Below, in pieces: positions 35,745-45,238 of a DNA stretch of 64,000 nucleotides (position 1 is the first letter of the stretch; every line of letters begins with the position of its first letter). Location of the stretch: NCBI GenBank assembly GCA_017551625.1, contig JAFZLF010000005.1, positions 62,001 through 126,000 on the forward strand. The letters run 5' to 3'. The position numbers were made by a program, and so were the translations under genes. The DNA is from Clostridiales bacterium (GTDB lineage: Bacteria; Bacillota; Clostridia; Saccharofermentanales; Saccharofermentanaceae). Under the pieces are notes generated by a model, which worked only from the letters and a program-made list of their open reading frames with translations, was not told the DNA's origin and made no database searches.

Positions 35745-37409
35745 TTACTTGCCGAGCGCTGCGCGACGATCAAGTTCTTTCTGCATTTCTGCGAGGAAGA
35801 GTTCCGGCTTGCACTCTGCATAAGCGGCCTGGTAAGCTGCCCAGTCAGATTCGAAGTCCTTGGAAGTAATAACTACCGGGAGCCATTCGTGCTTGCAGTC
35901 ACCCATCTTCAGCCAAGCGGCACCGTAATCCGTTGTGGAATCCATGTCGTTGGAGTGGGAGTACATCGGATACCAGAAGCCGAGCTGTGTGATGTGCTCA
36001 GATCTGAGGAAGTCACCATAAGAGGTGTATCCATAAGCATCAAATGCCTTCTTCAGCGGTTCAGAAAGTGTAGCGAAGAACTCGGATTCCTGATCCTCAG
36101 GCTTCATAGCGTTCTTGCCGTCACGGTGTGTACCACCCCACTGCGGGAGGTAAGAATAGTTGCAGACGTGCTTTGCTCTGAAAGCATCATTCTGCCAGTT
36201 CGCTCTCATTTCTTCTGTTCTGTAGTACAGACCATTCTCGTCTACGAGATAGTCAACATCCTTAACACCCCAGAAACGGAGGTCATGGATTTCCTGATCC
36301 AGCATCTGGTTGAGGAACTTAAAGGCCTTATCAGCGTCATTGCACTTTGTGGTTACAGCGATACCGGAAGATACGTTCGGTACGTCTGCATAAGCGTGCC
36401 ACTGGTTCTTTGTCTGGCCTTTTTCAGCTACGAGTCCGAGCGGAACATAGTTGTAACCAAGCTCTTTGTAACCCTTGTCGATGAATGTGTTGTTGATCTG
36501 AGCGAAGTCCCAGTTCTGGTCGCACATACCAAGAACAGCACCGGAAGCCAGCTTAGCAATGTATGTGTCATAGTCCATCGTAGCGAACTCAGGATCCATG
36601 ATGCCTGCATTGTAAACTTCATTCAGCTTCTTGAAGTACATCTTAGCTGTAGGTGTGACGTTGTAGTCTTCGATCTTCGGGTTGTCCGGGTCGTCAAGGT
36701 TAACGATTACGGAACCGTCGTTCGGATAACCATCGAGGAACTCAGGAGCATTCTCAACGCAGAAGTATCTCCAGCCTTCGCAAAGAGCGGTATAAGGAAT
36801 AACCTCAACGCCGTCTGCGTTTACCGGGTTAGCTTTTGCATAGCTGTCGAGAAGGTCAAAATACTCGTCGAGAGTTTCGATGATCGGATAGCCTGCCCAC
36901 TCAAGAACACGAACCTGTACCCAGAAAGCCTCGTCGTTGTGACCTCTGGACTTCGGCTCACCGTAGGTCTTACCGAAAACGTTTGCCCAGTAGATGTGTC
37001 CATCAGCCTGGCGGAAGAGCTCCCACTGCTTGTCGGAGAACATTTCCTTCAGGTTCTTGTACTCATCCTTAGCAAGATAGTCGTCCCAAGCAACCAGCAT
37101 ACCAGCCTCAGCCAGCATCTTGGAGCCGTTACCACCATCGATCAGGTCCGGCAGATCGTTAGAAGCGATCATCGTACCTACTGCAGACGCAACGTCCTGA
37201 GACGTATTCCAGGATTCCTTAAGTCTTACACCCGTCTTCTTAGCGAGTTCTTCCTGGATCTCGTTGCCTTCGTTCAGCTCTTTACCAGCCATGAAAGCGA
37301 TCATTGTCCAGTCGGAAATCGACTCGCTCTTCTTTTTTGCACAGCCGGCAAATGCACCAACAGAAAGTGTACAAGCCAAAGCAAGTGCAATAATCTTCTT
37401 TGATTTCAT
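35745..37409 (-). CDS. ABC-transporter substrate-binding lipoprotein
   Basis: A 554-residue extracellular solute-binding protein of the LplA/YtcQ kind. The lipobox is F-A-G-C (Cys23). After a short spacer the binding domain begins (GKELNEGNEIQEELAKKTGV) and is aromatic-rich, as in oligosaccharide binders. It heads the importer operon with both permeases and is paralogous to the 601-residue protein at 26105-27910. Strong GGAGGTTAC site upstream. The substrate is inferred from context (arabinose-containing oligosaccharides) and not proven. Confidence 0.94.
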   Translation of the reverse strand: MKSKKIIALALACTLSVGAFAGCAKKKSESISDWTMIAFMAGKELNEGNEIQEELAKKTGVRLKESWNTSQDVASAVGTMIASNDLPDLIDGGNGSKMLAEAGMLVAWDDYLAKDEYKNLKEMFSDKQWELFRQADGHIYWANVFGKTYGEPKSRGHNDEAFWVQVRVLEWAGYPIIETLDEYFDLLDSYAKANPVNADGVEVIPYTALCEGWRYFCVENAPEFLDGYPNDGSVIVNLDDPDNPKIEDYNVTPTAKMYFKKLNEVYNAGIMDPEFATMDYDTYIAKLASGAVLGMCDQNWDFAQINNTFIDKGYKELGYNYVPLGLVAEKGQTKNQWHAYADVPNVSSGIAVTTKCNDADKAFKFLNQMLDQEIHDLRFWGVKDVDYLVDENGLYYRTEEMRANWQNDAFRAKHVCNYSYLPQWGGTHRDGKNAMKPEDQESEFFATLSEPLKKAFDAYGYTSYGDFLRSEHITQLGFWYPMYSHSNDMDSTTDYGAAWLKMGDCKHEWLPVVITSKDFESDWAAYQAAYAECKPELFLAEMQKELDRRAALGK

Positions 37410-37457
37410 TATGTAACCTCCTTCAAATTAGTTGCTTGAGCAACTTATTCTGTTTTA

Positions 37458-37486
37458 ATTTTAGGTTTCAATAGTATTTCAAACAA
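37458..37486 (-). promoter_or_regulatory. Putative promoter and leader repeat of the importer operon
   Basis: Minus-strand -35 TTGTTT (37481-37486), 17-base spacer, -10 TAAAAT (37458-37463). In the leader lies a 7-bp inverted repeat AGTTGCTTGAGCAACT (37430-37445) close to the ribosome site. The promoter is imperfect, in keeping with activation by the adjoining AraC-type response regulator. Confidence 0.45.
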
Positions 37487-37593
37487 CCCGAGAAACTCTT
37501 AATCAATTCATGAAAAAGTCTAGGTATCTTTCACAACAAAATGAAGGCGAAATAACGAAACGTTTATGCTATTTGTCTTGAAATCAAAGGGTA

Positions 37594-39192
37594 TTATTCT
37601 TTTGACATGGCGTGTGTCTTTCTATACTTTGACGGGGTACACCCTATTGTTTCGATAAACTTTCGGATGAAATAGTCACAATCCTTATATCCGACATCCG
37701 CCGCGATCTGGTTGATCTTCTTATTTGTATTCACTAATTGTCTGGCTGCTTCATTGATCCTGTAAGTTGTCAGGTAATCTTTGAAGGACTGCTTATATTT
37801 CTTCCGGAAGATCTGTCCGAGATAAGAACTGTTGATGAAGTACTTCTCCCCCAGATTCCGAAGGCTGATATTCTCGGCATAATGATCTCGGATCTCCGCT
37901 TCGATGCTGGCCAGGATCCCGCGTGAGACATTCTTTCTCAGCCCATTGAGATATTCGGCATATTCGATGGCAAATCTCTCCATGTGCTGACGAGAACCTC
38001 GCTTAAAAGAGTCCTCAAAAGACTTTTCGGAGATATACTGGATGACTTCTTCCTGATTGATGTTGTCATCCTGCTCGGAGGCCAAGTGGATCAGCTGGAA
38101 TAGTAGATAGTTGATATTCAGGTCGATGACGTGGCTGTTCGCTCCGGTCGAATTCATCTCCTCATAGAGTGCAAACACAGCTTTGCGGATGGCTTCTTCA
38201 TTATTCGACTGGATGGATGAGATGACCTCATCGAGACTGCTCTTGCATAGTACAATACCGCTCTGACCGAACTGGATGTCCTCCTCATAAAAATACAGAT
38301 TCTTCTGCATATGGAAGCCGATAATACTGCTGATCCTGATGCAGGAACTGTAAGACTTAGAAAGAGAGGACACATCCTGAACAGTCTTGCCGCACATGAT
38401 ACGCACCGGCTTCGGGAAGAGAACTTCAAGTTTTTTGATAAACATCTCGAAGAATTCTCTCTCCGACATATCTCTTCTCGTAGCCATATTCTCACAATAG
38501 ATGAAACCGACGTCATAATTATCCTTATCATAAGAAACATCAAAGATAAAATGACTGGCGTTTTCTTTGAGGAGCTCCTTGCAGGCGAGAAACATCTGCT
38601 TTTGCAGCATACGCAGATCATAATCGTCTTCCTCATCCGAACCGGTCTCGGTCACCATCTCGATATCCACGAAACGGATCCCGCCCGTGAGCTGTAGATG
38701 ATTCGTGACATAATCGATATTGCTGTCATCAAATTTTCCCTTGATGATCGACATCAGATTGGTCTCGAGGAAAGCGTCCTCCATGTTCTTCTGGCTTAAT
38801 CTGTCCTTTTCTTTTTCCTTATTAAGATTTGCCACACGACGGAGAATATCCAGCAGATCTTCTTTGCTTACCGGTTTTAAGATGTAATCCATGCAATTGT
38901 TGCGGATCGCGCGCTGGACATATGAGAACTCATCAAAACCAGTAAGCAGGATAAACTTCGCCTCGGACAGATGCTGACGGTTGATCTCCTCGAGAAGATC
39001 GAGTCCGTTCATAACAGGCATCTGAATGTCCGAGATGATCAGATCGATCTTATGGTCGGAAAGATAATCCAGTGCTTCTTTGCCGTTACTCATAAGCGCA
39101 TCGATCTCAAACCCTTCACTGTTCCAATCGATAAGAAACTGGAGTCCCTGAAGGATATAAGGTTCGTCATCGACGATCATTACTTTTAACAT
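37594..39192 (-). CDS. YesN-type response regulator with AraC DNA-binding domain
   Basis: A 532-residue regulator: receiver domain (phospho-acceptor Asp in DLIISDIQMPVMNG, residue about 55; Lys in YILKPVSKED), a central helical region of about 280 residues, and a C-terminal double helix-turn-helix of the AraC class (LGQIFRKKYKQSFKDYLTTY, IAADVGYKDCDYFIRKF). Its partner kinase is the upstream gene (16 bases). It lies beside the importer operon it most likely controls. Confidence 0.95.
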   Translation of the reverse strand: MLKVMIVDDEPYILQGLQFLIDWNSEGFEIDALMSNGKEALDYLSDHKIDLIISDIQMPVMNGLDLLEEINRQHLSEAKFILLTGFDEFSYVQRAIRNNCMDYILKPVSKEDLLDILRRVANLNKEKEKDRLSQKNMEDAFLETNLMSIIKGKFDDSNIDYVTNHLQLTGGIRFVDIEMVTETGSDEEDDYDLRMLQKQMFLACKELLKENASHFIFDVSYDKDNYDVGFIYCENMATRRDMSEREFFEMFIKKLEVLFPKPVRIMCGKTVQDVSSLSKSYSSCIRISSIIGFHMQKNLYFYEEDIQFGQSGIVLCKSSLDEVISSIQSNNEEAIRKAVFALYEEMNSTGANSHVIDLNINYLLFQLIHLASEQDDNINQEEVIQYISEKSFEDSFKRGSRQHMERFAIEYAEYLNGLRKNVSRGILASIEAEIRDHYAENISLRNLGEKYFINSSYLGQIFRKKYKQSFKDYLTTYRINEAARQLVNTNKKINQIAADVGYKDCDYFIRKFIETIGCTPSKYRKTHAMSKE

Positions 39193-39207
39193 AGTCTCTC
39201 CCCCTCT

Positions 39208-40974
39208 TTACTCGCTCTTACGAAGTTTGTCCATAGGTATACGTATCAGGACACAAACGCCGACGCCCACTTCACTGTCGATACTGAATCTTACATTTTC
39301 ATCCGTTTGGATCTTGAGTCTCAGACACGCGTTGAGTATCCCGACATGTTTCTTTCCTTTAATCATATCGATACTGACTGCATTGATGCTGTTAAGCAGC
39401 TCCTTTATTTCTTCTTCACTCATTCCCCCGCCTGTATCTTCTACTTCCATACACAGATCATTTTCCTGCTTATAGACCCGAACGAAGATCCAGCCGGCCG
39501 ATGATTTGGATTCGATCCCATGTACACAAGCATTCTCGACAAAGGTAACCAGTGTGAGTTTCGGTATCAGATAATTTTCACAGTCTTTCTCGACATCGAT
39601 GTGGAAAGAAAGACGGTCGCCGAACCGATAGCTCTGCAGGTACAGATAAGCCTCTATCGACTCGGACTCCTTCTTGATCGTAACAAGATCATTCCCCCAC
39701 TCGACATTCTGTCTGGTCATGACTGCCAGTTTTTCGACCATTTCTGCCGTTTCTTCCTCTCCTTTCAGGATGCTGTGCATGCGGATGCTCTCGAGCGAAT
39801 TGAAAAGGAAATGCGGGTTGATCTGACTCTGAAGAGCCAGGAGTTCGGCATTCTTTCGGAGAAGGTCCGTCTCCTGCTCGCGGAGTTTATCTTTATAGAG
39901 TGTATTGATGAGGCTTTGATTGACTGAAACGATATTGTTATAGTTTTCCATGAGCATCGATATCTCATCACTTCCTTCTACGGTTGAGATCGGCTGGAAT
40001 TTATCGGCCTGATCGCCGTTAAAGGCCGTCTCCAGTTTCAGGATACGCGAAGAGAGAGATTTCTCGATCGTTTTCATGAGCAGGATCGGAACGATCAACG
40101 TAAATACCAGAAGAATGACGATGATCCATAGCTTAGACATAATGATTGAACTGATTAGGAGTTCGTCGCTGAAAACATATACATCCAGATCCGTGCCGAA
40201 AGCCGAGTACACTTTATGCACTTCGAACTTATGCTCCTTCTCCACCTTAGCGATATCGATATTCTGAACATCTTCACCGAATCTTGCGAAAACTACATAA
40301 TTCCCATTACAGATATACATCGGGTATTCAGAGGAGAAGCGCAGAAGCTGGCTGCGGAGTTCTGAACTATTGATGTCGATTCGCAGGAGTTTTTCACATG
40401 TCGAGTCATAAAGATGCATCTTCCTGACATAATAAAATGTGTTCACTCTTTCTGTAAGAGGATCAGCAGACTCATCGTAGAAGATGATCAGGGCGTCGAG
40501 CCGGTCCATCTCTTTAAACTTCTGATACCAGTCCCCTTTTGCCGCTTTGTACATGTGCTTGAAGTACACACTGTCCGCAATCGACGGGTTATCCACGAAG
40601 ATCGTGACCTGATCCGAACGGGTGGACACGAGAGACTTGAAGAAAGATTTGCTGACGAAATCATAATACTTGATGAAGAAATCACTCTTGCTCTCGAATC
40701 TCTGATCAAGGAAGTGATTGAGTTCTTCATTTTCGCAGATCGCACGGGCAATACGTGCGTTATAGACAACCGTACTTTCGATCGTGGAAATATACTTGTT
40801 AGCTACATTCTCGAGTTCATACATCCTGTTGTTGTATTCTTGCTCATAGATAGAGAAGAATACGATCGCATCTGTCAGAACAAGCGGAATGATAACGCAG
40901 AAGACATACATAATAACGAACTTATTATGCAGTTTCAGGTTATTCAGAAATTTGGTCAAGAGTTTCCGGATCAC
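39208..40974 (-). CDS. YesM-type sensor histidine kinase
   Basis: A 588-residue membrane kinase. Helices near residues 15-35 and 275-297 flank an extracellular sensor domain of about 240 residues. A HAMP-like stretch precedes the histidine kinase domain with the phospho-His in QINPHFLFNSLESIRM, and the ATP-binding part has NACVHGI and DTGGGM. It forms a two-component system with the downstream response regulator. Its ligand is unknown but probably an oligosaccharide bound outside. A TATAAT at 41011-41016 may be its -10 box. Confidence 0.94.
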   Translation of the reverse strand: MIRKLLTKFLNNLKLHNKFVIMYVFCVIIPLVLTDAIVFFSIYEQEYNNRMYELENVANKYISTIESTVVYNARIARAICENEELNHFLDQRFESKSDFFIKYYDFVSKSFFKSLVSTRSDQVTIFVDNPSIADSVYFKHMYKAAKGDWYQKFKEMDRLDALIIFYDESADPLTERVNTFYYVRKMHLYDSTCEKLLRIDINSSELRSQLLRFSSEYPMYICNGNYVVFARFGEDVQNIDIAKVEKEHKFEVHKVYSAFGTDLDVYVFSDELLISSIIMSKLWIIVILLVFTLIVPILLMKTIEKSLSSRILKLETAFNGDQADKFQPISTVEGSDEISMLMENYNNIVSVNQSLINTLYKDKLREQETDLLRKNAELLALQSQINPHFLFNSLESIRMHSILKGEEETAEMVEKLAVMTRQNVEWGNDLVTIKKESESIEAYLYLQSYRFGDRLSFHIDVEKDCENYLIPKLTLVTFVENACVHGIESKSSAGWIFVRVYKQENDLCMEVEDTGGGMSEEEIKELLNSINAVSIDMIKGKKHVGILNACLRLKIQTDENVRFSIDSEVGVGVCVLIRIPMDKLRKSE

Positions 40975-41024
40975 GATTGTTTCGCCAATCTCTATAATAA
41001 TTTAATTCATATTATAACAGAAAA

Positions 41025-41063
41025 GGACTGTCCCCGCACCATTATCGGTGCGAAGACAGTCTC
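41025..41063 (-). terminator. Terminator of the arabinose operon
   Basis: Minus-strand stem GAGACTGTC / GGACAGTCC-type with an inner GCACC / GGTGC, followed by TTTTCTG; 75 bases after the isomerase stop. Confidence 0.85.
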
Positions 41064-41138
41064 TTCTTAAATCTCAAGATTAGTGTCGACCCCATAAGCC
41101 CCCGAAGAGGAACTCATGACTCGTTTCTTGATGTTCTC

Positions 41139-42620
41139 TCAGTTAAAAGGATTCTCCGTCTTGTAGAGATCTCCGGCCGGCTTATTGTAGCCGATCTTAC
41201 ACGGGCAGATGCCGAGGAGCTTAAATGTCTCGAACATCAGCTTGCCGTAGTGACCGAAGGCAACGGCGCCGTGGTGCGGGAATCTTCCCTGGATGAGAAC
41301 GTGACGATAGAATCTGGCCATCTCCGGAATCGCGAAGATAGCGATACCACCAAAGGAACGGGTCTTAACCGGGAGGATCTCACCTTCTGCGATGTAGGAA
41401 ACGAGTTCTCCGTCGCTGTTGCACTGCAGACGATAGAACGTGATCGGAGAAGCAGCAATATCGCCCTCGAGAGTACCACGTGTGAAATCCGGATCAGAAC
41501 CGGCAGGCTCAAGAAGTCTGTGCTGGATGAGCTGATACTTGATCGCACGGTCAGAGCACATCTTGCAGGAAGGTGTGTTACCACAGTGGAAGCCCATGAA
41601 AGTATCTGTCAGCTTGTAATCAAACTTGCCCTTGATATCTTCATCATAGATGTACTGCGGTACGGAGTTGTTGATGTCGAGCAGAGTAACTGCATCGCTG
41701 CTGAGGCATACACCGATATACTCGGAAAGCGCGCCGTAGATATCAACTTCGCAGGAAACCGGGATACCGCGGGAAGCCAGACGGCTGTTCACATAGCAAG
41801 GCTCGAAACCGAACTGGGACGGGAATGCCGGCCAGCACTTATCGGCAAATGCCACGTACTTTCTTGCGCCCTTGTGATTCTCTGCCCAGTCGAGAAGAGT
41901 AAGCTCAAACTGTGCCATACGGGCGCTCATCTCAGGATAGTACTTGCCTTCGCCCATTTCCTTCGCCATGTCTTCGCAGACTTCCGGGATACGCGGGTCA
42001 TTCTCATGCTCCTTGTAGGAAACCAGAAGATCCAGCTCGGAGTTCTCTTCGATCTCGACGCCCAGTTCGTAGAGGCCCTTGATCGGAGCGTTACATGCGA
42101 AGAAGTCCTGCGGACGGGGTCCGAATGTGATGATCTTCAGGTTCTTCACACCGATGACAGCACGAGCGATCGGTACGAAATCAGCGATCATAGCAGCGAT
42201 ATCTTCAGCTGTACCGACAGGATATTCAGGAATATATCCGTCAAGATGTCTCATACCGAGGTTGTATGAGCAGTTGAGCATACCACAGTAAGCGTCGCCA
42301 CGGCCATTGACCATGTCTCCGTCACCTTCTGCTGCCGCCACGAACATGCAAGGACCATCGAAATTCTTCGCGATCAGTGTCTCAGGTGTTTCAGGACCGA
42401 AGTTGCCGAGGAAAACAACCAGTGCATTGCACTCCGCCTTCTTTACATCTTCCACTGCCTTGAGCATATCGAGTTCATTCTCAACTGTGACCGGGCACTC
42501 ATAAAGATCACCCTTATAAGCTGCTTTGATAGCGCTTCTTCTCTTCTCGGAGAGCGCGATCGGGAAACAGTCACGAGAAACAGCAACGATACCTAATTTA
42601 ATTTCTGGAATGTTGTTCAT
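41139..42620 (-). CDS. L-fucose/L-arabinose isomerase family protein (probable arabinose isomerase)
   Basis: A 493-residue protein of the fucose isomerase fold family, not of the classical AraA family. Motifs: VVFLGNFGPETPE near residue 70, CEVDIYGALSEYIG with a probable metal-binding Glu, DINNSVP and a C-terminal HHGAVAFGHYG. It is the last gene of an operon with an FGGY kinase, AraD and a GH51 arabinofuranosidase, so converting L-arabinose to L-ribulose is the missing step it most likely fills. No other AraA is in the window. Function is inferred from context. Confidence 0.8.
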   Translation of the reverse strand: MNNIPEIKLGIVAVSRDCFPIALSEKRRSAIKAAYKGDLYECPVTVENELDMLKAVEDVKKAECNALVVFLGNFGPETPETLIAKNFDGPCMFVAAAEGDGDMVNGRGDAYCGMLNCSYNLGMRHLDGYIPEYPVGTAEDIAAMIADFVPIARAVIGVKNLKIITFGPRPQDFFACNAPIKGLYELGVEIEENSELDLLVSYKEHENDPRIPEVCEDMAKEMGEGKYYPEMSARMAQFELTLLDWAENHKGARKYVAFADKCWPAFPSQFGFEPCYVNSRLASRGIPVSCEVDIYGALSEYIGVCLSSDAVTLLDINNSVPQYIYDEDIKGKFDYKLTDTFMGFHCGNTPSCKMCSDRAIKYQLIQHRLLEPAGSDPDFTRGTLEGDIAASPITFYRLQCNSDGELVSYIAEGEILPVKTRSFGGIAIFAIPEMARFYRHVLIQGRFPHHGAVAFGHYGKLMFETFKLLGICPCKIGYNKPAGDLYKTENPFN

Positions 42621-42662
42621 GTCTTTAATCCTCCTTAATTGGTTATTCCATTATAGCATTGT

Positions 42663-43355
42663 TTATTGACCATAATAAGCATTTTTTCCATGTTTTCTAA
42701 AATAATGTTTGTCCTGAAGTTCAGAGGGCGCCGGGAGTACTTCTTTGTTGATGACCTCGGTTCTGTAAGCCATCTTCGCGACCTCTTCGAGTACCACGGC
42801 ATTGTGCACGGCTTCGTGTGCATCCTTGCCCCATGCAAAGGGACCATGGTTCTTACAGAGAACACCGGGTACTGCCTCATAGTCGAGTTTTTCCTTCTCG
42901 AAAGAATCGGCGATAAGGATACCGGTATTGGTCTCATAATCGGCTTCGATCTCATCTTTTGTCAAGCAACGGACACACGGAATGGCCCCATAGAAATAAT
43001 CAGCATGGGTCGTTCCGTAACACGGGATACTTCTTCCGCTCTGTGCCCAGGATGTGGCATATGAAGAATGAGTATGAACGACTCCTCCGATATTCGGGAA
43101 ACGCTTATAAAGGATCAGATGTGTAGGTGTATCCGATGACGGCTTGTACTTCCCTTCTACGCGGTTCCCTTCAAGATCCATGACGACCATATCATCTGCG
43201 GTCATAGTCTCATACGGAACGCCGCTGGGCTTGATGACGAATAGTCCGCTCTCTCGATCGATCGCACTGACATTCCCCCATGTAAACGTAACCAATCCGT
43301 ATTTCGGAAGAAGCATGTTTGCTTCGAAAACTTCTTTTTTCAGTTGTTCTATCAT
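42663..43355 (-). CDS. araD: L-ribulose-5-phosphate 4-epimerase
   Basis: A 230-residue class II aldolase-fold enzyme giving D-xylulose 5-phosphate. Zinc-binding His residues lie in [10 protein letters not shown], with a further His near residue 170 ([17 protein letters not shown]). The substrate motif [10 protein letters not shown] and the YGTTHADYF block are typical of AraD rather than FucA. It is flanked by the kinase (29 bases) and the isomerase (42 bases). Confidence 0.94.
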   Translation of the reverse strand: MIEQLKKEVFEANMLLPKYGLVTFTWGNVSAIDRESGLFVIKPSGVPYETMTADDMVVMDLEGNRVEGKYKPSSDTPTHLILYKRFPNIGGVVHTHSSYATSWAQSGRSIPCYGTTHADYFYGAIPCVRCLTKDEIEADYETNTGILIADSFEKEKLDYEAVPGVLCKNHGPFAWGKDAHEAVHNAVVLEEVAKMAYRTEVINKEVLPAPSELQDKHYFRKHGKNAYYGQ

Positions 43356-43384
43356 TCTATCGCCTCGCAGTTTTTAATAGAGAA

Positions 43385-44977
43385 TCAGCCCAGACGCTGG
43401 ATCGCGGCCAGTTCGACCGGAAGACCGGAAACATATTTTTTCATGAAAGCATTGAAACCGTCGATATCTTCCTGTGAAGCCATCAGTTCCGTTCCTGTGG
43501 AACCGGCAAAAATAGCGTCATCAAGATAAGATGCCAGTGTCTGTCCGTCTTTCTTCTGCACCATGTAAAGGGCGAGAAGCGCGATGCCCCAGGCACCACC
43601 CTCGCCGGCTGTCTCCATTACACAGACAGGAGAGCCGATGGCCGCGGAGGCGACGGTTTGACCGGCCTTCGGTGTCTTAAAGAAGCCGCCATGTCCATAC
43701 ATTTTCTTTACGGTAACGTTTTCATGGACCGTCAGGATGTCGAGTCCGACCTTAAGCGCGGCCAACGCGGAATATAGATGCATTCTCATAAAATTCGGAA
43801 GCGTGAAAGAATTCTCTGCCGATCTTACAAACAGTGGAGCGCCTTTGGAAAAACCCGTGACCGGTTCGCCGGAGTAATAGTTATAAGAAACCATACCTCC
43901 GCAGTCCTTATCTCCTTCGAGAGCGACGCCATACATCTTCGAGAAAAGTTCGCCACGATCAAAGTCTGCGCCCATGAGTTTTCCTACTTCATCAAAGAGT
44001 TTGACCCATGCATTGATATCAGATGTGCAGTTGTTGCAGTGTACCATTGCAACCGGATCGCCTGTCGGAGTAGTAACCATGTCGATCTCGGTATGGAGAT
44101 TCTTCATATTCTCTTTGAGGACGATCATGGCAAAGACAGAAGTGCCGGCAGAGATATTACCTGTCTCAACCAATACGGAATTGGTCGCCACCATACCTGT
44201 GCCTGCGTCACCTTCCGGCGGGCACATCGGAATACCGGCCTTAAGATCTCCGTCTTTATCAAGAAGTTTCGCGCCTTCTTCAGTAAGTGTTCCGGCATTC
44301 TCGCCAGCGCTCAGGACTTCCGGCAGGATATCGCGGATCTTCCACGGGAAGTTCTTGTCTTCGATCATGGATGAAAACTTATCGAGCATTGCCTCATCAT
44401 AGCTACCGGTCTTCGAATCGATCGGGAACATACCGGAAGCATCACCGACTCCAAGTACTTTGCGTCCGGAAAGCTTGAAGTGAACAAAACCGGCAAGAGT
44501 CGTAAAATGACGGATGGATGGCACGTGTTCCTCCCCGTTTAAGATTGCCTGATAAAGATGCGAGATGCTCCATCTCTGCGGGATGTTGAAGTTAAGCGCC
44601 TCTGTAAGCTTGACAGCTGCATCAGCTGTGATCGTATTTCTCCATGTACGGAATGGAACCAGCAGCGTATCGTTTTCATCAAAAGGAAGATAGCCGTGCA
44701 TCATGGCCGAGAAGCCGATGGCGGCAAAGCTTCTTATGGTAACACCATATTGCTCCTTTACATTCTTCTTCAGATCTGCATAACAATCGGAAAGACCATT
44801 CCAGATCGCTTCTTCCGAGTACGTCCAGATTCCGTCGAGAAGTTCGTTCTCCCATTCGTGACTGCCGGATGCGATCGGATCGCCCTTCTCATCTACAAGT
44901 ACGGCCTTAATACGGGTCGAACCAAACTCAATTCCCAGTACGCTTTTGCCTTCTTCAATTAATTGTTTCCCATCCAT
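43385..44977 (-). CDS. FGGY-family carbohydrate kinase (probable L-ribulokinase)
   Basis: A 530-residue kinase with the FGGY fold: N-terminal phosphate loop GIEFGSTRIKAVLVDEKG, the second part of the active site near PPEGDAGTGMVATNS (catalytic Asp) and the ATP loop YGHGGFFKTPKAGQ. It is not the standard AraB sequence; other FGGY substrates are possible, but its place between araD and GH51 argues for L-ribulose. It starts 9 bases after the small Cys-rich gene. Confidence 0.85.
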   Translation of the reverse strand: MDGKQLIEEGKSVLGIEFGSTRIKAVLVDEKGDPIASGSHEWENELLDGIWTYSEEAIWNGLSDCYADLKKNVKEQYGVTIRSFAAIGFSAMMHGYLPFDENDTLLVPFRTWRNTITADAAVKLTEALNFNIPQRWSISHLYQAILNGEEHVPSIRHFTTLAGFVHFKLSGRKVLGVGDASGMFPIDSKTGSYDEAMLDKFSSMIEDKNFPWKIRDILPEVLSAGENAGTLTEEGAKLLDKDGDLKAGIPMCPPEGDAGTGMVATNSVLVETGNISAGTSVFAMIVLKENMKNLHTEIDMVTTPTGDPVAMVHCNNCTSDINAWVKLFDEVGKLMGADFDRGELFSKMYGVALEGDKDCGGMVSYNYYSGEPVTGFSKGAPLFVRSAENSFTLPNFMRMHLYSALAALKVGLDILTVHENVTVKKMYGHGGFFKTPKAGQTVASAAIGSPVCVMETAGEGGAWGIALLALYMVQKKDGQTLASYLDDAIFAGSTGTELMASQEDIDGFNAFMKKYVSGLPVELAAIQRLG

Positions 44978-44986
44978 AGTAGCACC

Positions 44987-45238
44987 TCACCACTTTTTAT
45001 CGGGGCATCTGCCCTTTTTGATCGCGGCACGTATCTCCACATAGCATCCGCAAGAGAGACACGTTCCACTTAATAACTTATCACATAAACGGCAAATCGA
45101 TAACCGTTCCGCGCAAACTTTTTTCTCCGCGCGGTCCGGTGCCGGGATTCCGTCTATACCGCGCTCGATCATTTGTCTTAATGACTCATCATCCATCTCC
45201 GAAAGAAGACACCTTCGGCAGGGTTTCGGATCACTCAT
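44987..45238 (-). CDS. Small Cys-rich protein (DUF6171-like)
   Basis: An 83-residue protein with paired cysteines: CRRCLL at the N-terminus and C-(x2)-C in [20 protein letters not shown], plus GRCPDKKW at the end, suggesting one or two zinc sites. The pattern matches a small Firmicutes family I know as DUF6171; function unknown. Its ATG overlaps the GH51 stop (ATGA), so it is translationally coupled within the arabinose operon. It has no signal peptide. Confidence 0.8.
   Translation of the reverse strand: MSDPKPCRRCLLSEMDDESLRQMIERGIDGIPAPDRAEKKVCAERLSICRLCDKLLSGTCLSCGCYVEIRAAIKKGRCPDKKW

Noticed and set aside
35889-37403. 504-codon open frame on the plus strand
   Set aside because: It lies wholly opposite the substrate-binding lipoprotein, has no ribosome site and shows no recognisable domain; it is a codon-bias shadow.
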